A stretch of 33,350 nt of DNA, taken from the NCBI GenBank assembly GCA_025055215.1, contig JANWYO010000217.1:1-33350 (forward strand), read 5' to 3'. Source of the DNA: Gemmataceae bacterium (lineage in GTDB: Bacteria; Planctomycetota; Planctomycetia; Gemmatales; Gemmataceae). The notes under the pieces were generated by a model. That model searched no databases. It had not been told where the DNA came from and worked only from the letters and a program-made list of their open reading frames with translations. This document shows positions 31,459 through 33,350 of the stretch, one piece after another (position 1 is the first letter of the stretch; each line of letters opens with the position of its first letter). Both the position numbers and the translations under genes were made by a program.

Positions 31459-32367
31459 TCAGGAGACAAACTGCTCCAAAAACCGCTTGCTTTGCCGCAA
31501 CGCCCGCTTGCGATCGGCGAGCGACCCCTCGTAAGCCCGATCTTCCACCTCGATGCAGACCGGCCCGTGGTAGCCGGCATCCGTCAGGGCGCTGAAGAAC
31601 GCGCCCCAGTGGACGTCCCCCAGCCCTGGGAGCTTGGGCGTGTGCCAGCCGAGCCCCAGGATGCCACGCTCATACAGCCGCTCAGTGTCGATGCGGGTGT
31701 CCTTGGCGTGGACGTGGACGATCTTGCGGCCAAACTCGCGAATGCAGCGGACGTAATCGATGTGTTGCCAGACGAGGTGGGAGGGGTCGAAGTTAAGCCC
31801 GAGGCGATCGCTCGGAATCTCCTGGAAGATGGTCCGCCAAATGGCCGGCGACACGGCCAGGTTCTTGCCCCCGGGCCATTCATCCAGGGAGAAAAGCATG
31901 GGGCAATTCTCCAGGCCGAGGGTGACGCCATGCGCTTCGGCATGCCGCACCAGGCGCGGCCAGACGGCGCGGAACAACGACCAATTGGCATCGACACTCA
32001 AAGCGGGGTCGCGACCGATGAAGGTATTGACGATGCCGACGCCGAGGTGGGCCGCGGCGGTAATGACCCGCTCCAGGTGCGTGATGACTCGCTGGCGGTG
32101 TTCCAGGTTCGGATCGAGCGGGTTGGGATAGTATCCCAGCCCGGAGATGGCGACTCCGTGCGTGTGCACCAGGCTGCGGACTTCCTGGGCCTTGTCGTCG
32201 TCGAAGTTCGTGACGTCGATGTGGCAGACGCCCGCATAGCGGCGATCGGCGGCGCCCGGAGGCCAACACATCAGCTCGACACAGGCGAAGCCCTCGTCGG
32301 CGGCGAAGGCCAACACTTCGCTCAGACTCATCTCGCCAAGGATGGCACTGACAAAACCGAGTTGCAT
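31459..32367 (-). CDS. Sugar phosphate isomerase/epimerase (xylose isomerase-like TIM barrel)
   Basis: 302 residues. Metal-ligand positions of the AP-endonuclease-2/xylose-isomerase-like fold are seen: VELMCWPPG (Glu), GLENCP (Glu), NFDPSHL (Asp, His), HVHAKDT and CIEVEDR (Glu). It probably isomerises or epimerises a sugar or inositol-type substrate; the exact substrate is not deducible. ATG 32367 has GGAGGGAG upstream. It is 27 bp downstream of the DUF6807 gene, with which it is likely cotranscribed; this pairing suggests carbohydrate catabolism. Confidence 0.9.
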   Translation of the reverse strand: MQLGFVSAILGEMSLSEVLAFAADEGFACVELMCWPPGAADRRYAGVCHIDVTNFDDDKAQEVRSLVHTHGVAISGLGYYPNPLDPNLEHRQRVITHLERVITAAAHLGVGIVNTFIGRDPALSVDANWSLFRAVWPRLVRHAEAHGVTLGLENCPMLFSLDEWPGGKNLAVSPAIWRTIFQEIPSDRLGLNFDPSHLVWQHIDYVRCIREFGRKIVHVHAKDTRIDTERLYERGILGLGWHTPKLPGLGDVHWGAFFSALTDAGYHGPVCIEVEDRAYEGSLADRKRALRQSKRFLEQFVS

Positions 32368-32394
32368 GCTCCCTCCCTCCGAAGACAGGCGAGA

Positions 32395-33330
32395 CTAAGC
32401 CGCGGCCTTCCGCCGCAGACGCACGCGCCAGGGACGCTCCGACGCGACAACCTCCCAACCGGCCGAGGCCGCGAAGGCCCGGCGGCGCTGCTCCGCTTGG
32501 TCCCGATCGAGCGGCCCGGCGTGCAGGTGCAAACCGTAGCGCAACGTCAACGCCGCCTTGGCGGTGAACGTGTACCCTTCATTCAGGCAAAATGCGGCCG
32601 ACATCCAGCCGTCGTCGCGCACGTGCCAGGGAGGAGGATGACGGGGGTTGGCGGGGTGGTCGAACCAGGTGATCCCCTCCCACAGCATTCCTCGCGACGC
32701 ATCAGCGACCATCGGGCCGCTGTAGTCCATCCACCGGGCGGGTCGGGCGAACAGCGCCTGTTCGCCGACGCCGCCTTCGCTGCTCGTCAGCCGACCGCCC
32801 CCATATTGGGCGCTGATGCTCGCCGCCACTCGCAAGCCGAGGAAGCCGAAGTTCGTCTTGCCGATCGGCAGCTGCTCGGTCGCCGGTGTGAAGGTGGTCT
32901 GAAGTTCCAACCAACTCTCGCCCTTCTCCAAGGGGCGGAAGACGGCGATCAACTCTTGCTCCAGGAGGCGGACCTTATGGCTGTCGAACCAGCCGAGCCG
33001 GACAACCATGCCGGCTTCGTCATGCCCGTCCTGGTAATGCACCCAGGTTTCTTGGCGGATTTGCTGGCTGCCACCGCGCTCTTCCCAGAAGTTGACACCG
33101 CCGATGTCTCGATGGCCCCACCACAAGGCGCGGTGGTGGCCGTGGTCCGGGGCTGCCGGGTGTCCCAGGCGGAGGACGGACCGCCCGGAGGGGCCGATCC
33201 AGGGGAAGAAGAAGGGCCGGGGATAGCGCGGCGCCGCATGCCAGCGGAGGCGCTCCTGGCCGCCCACCTGAAACGACACTTGATCGTCGGCCAGGGGGAC
33301 GATCTGGACGTGGGGAACCTGATAATTCAT
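32395..33330 (-). CDS. DUF6807 (PmoA-like) family protein
   Basis: 311 residues. Seen: YPRPFFFPWIGPSGRSVLRLGHPAAPDHGHHRALWWGHRDIGGVNFW, the block typical of DUF6807 ('PmoA family') proteins; its DHxHHRxxWWGH histidines look like a metal or sugar site. Later WHVRDDGWMSAAFCL is also typical. No signal peptide is visible. ATG 33330 is used; an in-frame GTG at 33342 is possible and, because the window ends 20 bp further on, the true start could be upstream. No strong ribosome binding site is seen before 33330. Downstream the isomerase gene follows. Carbohydrate-related role inferred. Confidence 0.85.
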   Translation of the reverse strand: MNYQVPHVQIVPLADDQVSFQVGGQERLRWHAAPRYPRPFFFPWIGPSGRSVLRLGHPAAPDHGHHRALWWGHRDIGGVNFWEERGGSQQIRQETWVHYQDGHDEAGMVVRLGWFDSHKVRLLEQELIAVFRPLEKGESWLELQTTFTPATEQLPIGKTNFGFLGLRVAASISAQYGGGRLTSSEGGVGEQALFARPARWMDYSGPMVADASRGMLWEGITWFDHPANPRHPPPWHVRDDGWMSAAFCLNEGYTFTAKAALTLRYGLHLHAGPLDRDQAEQRRRAFAASAGWEVVASERPWRVRLRRKAAA

Positions 33331-33350
33331 GGATGGGCCCACTGTTTGGA

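Overview
The window looks like a chromosomal segment of a Planctomycete, most likely of the Gemmata/Gemmataceae type. This is inferred from protein content, not a database search. The pointers are the very GC-rich DNA, a giant Ser/Thr kinase fused to a long WD40 array, two ExbD proteins with a cytoplasmic N-terminal domain resembling GYF_2, an EF-G-like paralogue, DUF4380/DUF6807-type proteins, and Gram-negative envelope genes (LpxL/HtrB-type acyltransferase, GmhB-type phosphatase). I see no tRNA, rRNA, CRISPR array, transposase or prophage gene. Coding is dense and genes are collinear in short operons, several with ATGA, GTGA or TGATG stop/start overlaps (1958, 10151, 15084, 22022, 23838).

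Layout. 4-1413 (+): dihydrolipoyl dehydrogenase. 1467-2446 (-): an anti-sigma-factor-type ATPase coupled to a double-ACT protein. 2683-3912 (+): an AlaC-like aminotransferase. 4421-6011 (+): a PilZ protein, a single Flp pilin and an LpxL-like acyltransferase. 6085-14627 (-): hisA, an EF-G-like GTPase, ExbB, two ExbD proteins, and a 1106-residue kinase with 14 recognisable WD40 units. 14851-15677 (-): a secreted protein and a small lipoprotein candidate. 16387-17749 (+): a 90-residue unknown and a secreted DUF4380-like protein. 17781-21017 (-): Nudix, SDR, biotin synthase and a polytopic membrane protein. 21237-25760 (-): a LiuC-like enoyl-CoA hydratase, an AtuA-C-like small protein, two paralogous GT-C-like membrane proteins and a small membrane protein. 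26224-26481 (+): a Cys-rich secreted peptide. 26501-29335 (-): an Hsp70-family protein with a large C-terminal extension. 29481-30020 (+): a GmhB-like phosphatase. 30077-33330 (-): homoserine dehydrogenase, a sugar-phosphate isomerase/epimerase-like protein and a DUF6807 (PmoA-like) protein.

Non-coding structure is the most unusual part. The three longest intergenic gaps (3913-4420, 15678-16386, 25761-26223) each contain a diverged copy of the same roughly 170-180 bp element. All three copies have the same orientation relative to the gene they precede, 115-175 bp upstream of its start. A 39-bp tandem duplication at 21125-21202 shares a short motif with this family. In addition, many gene ends carry a near-perfect GC-rich hairpin just after the stop codon without a T-tract, which suggests a terminator style different from the classical one.

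Functionally the window mixes core metabolism (lpd, alaC-like, hisA, bioB, hom) with envelope and motility-related genes and a probable energised inner-membrane complex (ExbB plus two ExbD) encoded beside a signalling kinase. No single new system is proven. The best candidates for something undescribed are the intergenic repeat family, the GYF-like/ExbD-kinase locus, and the tandem GT-C-like pair.
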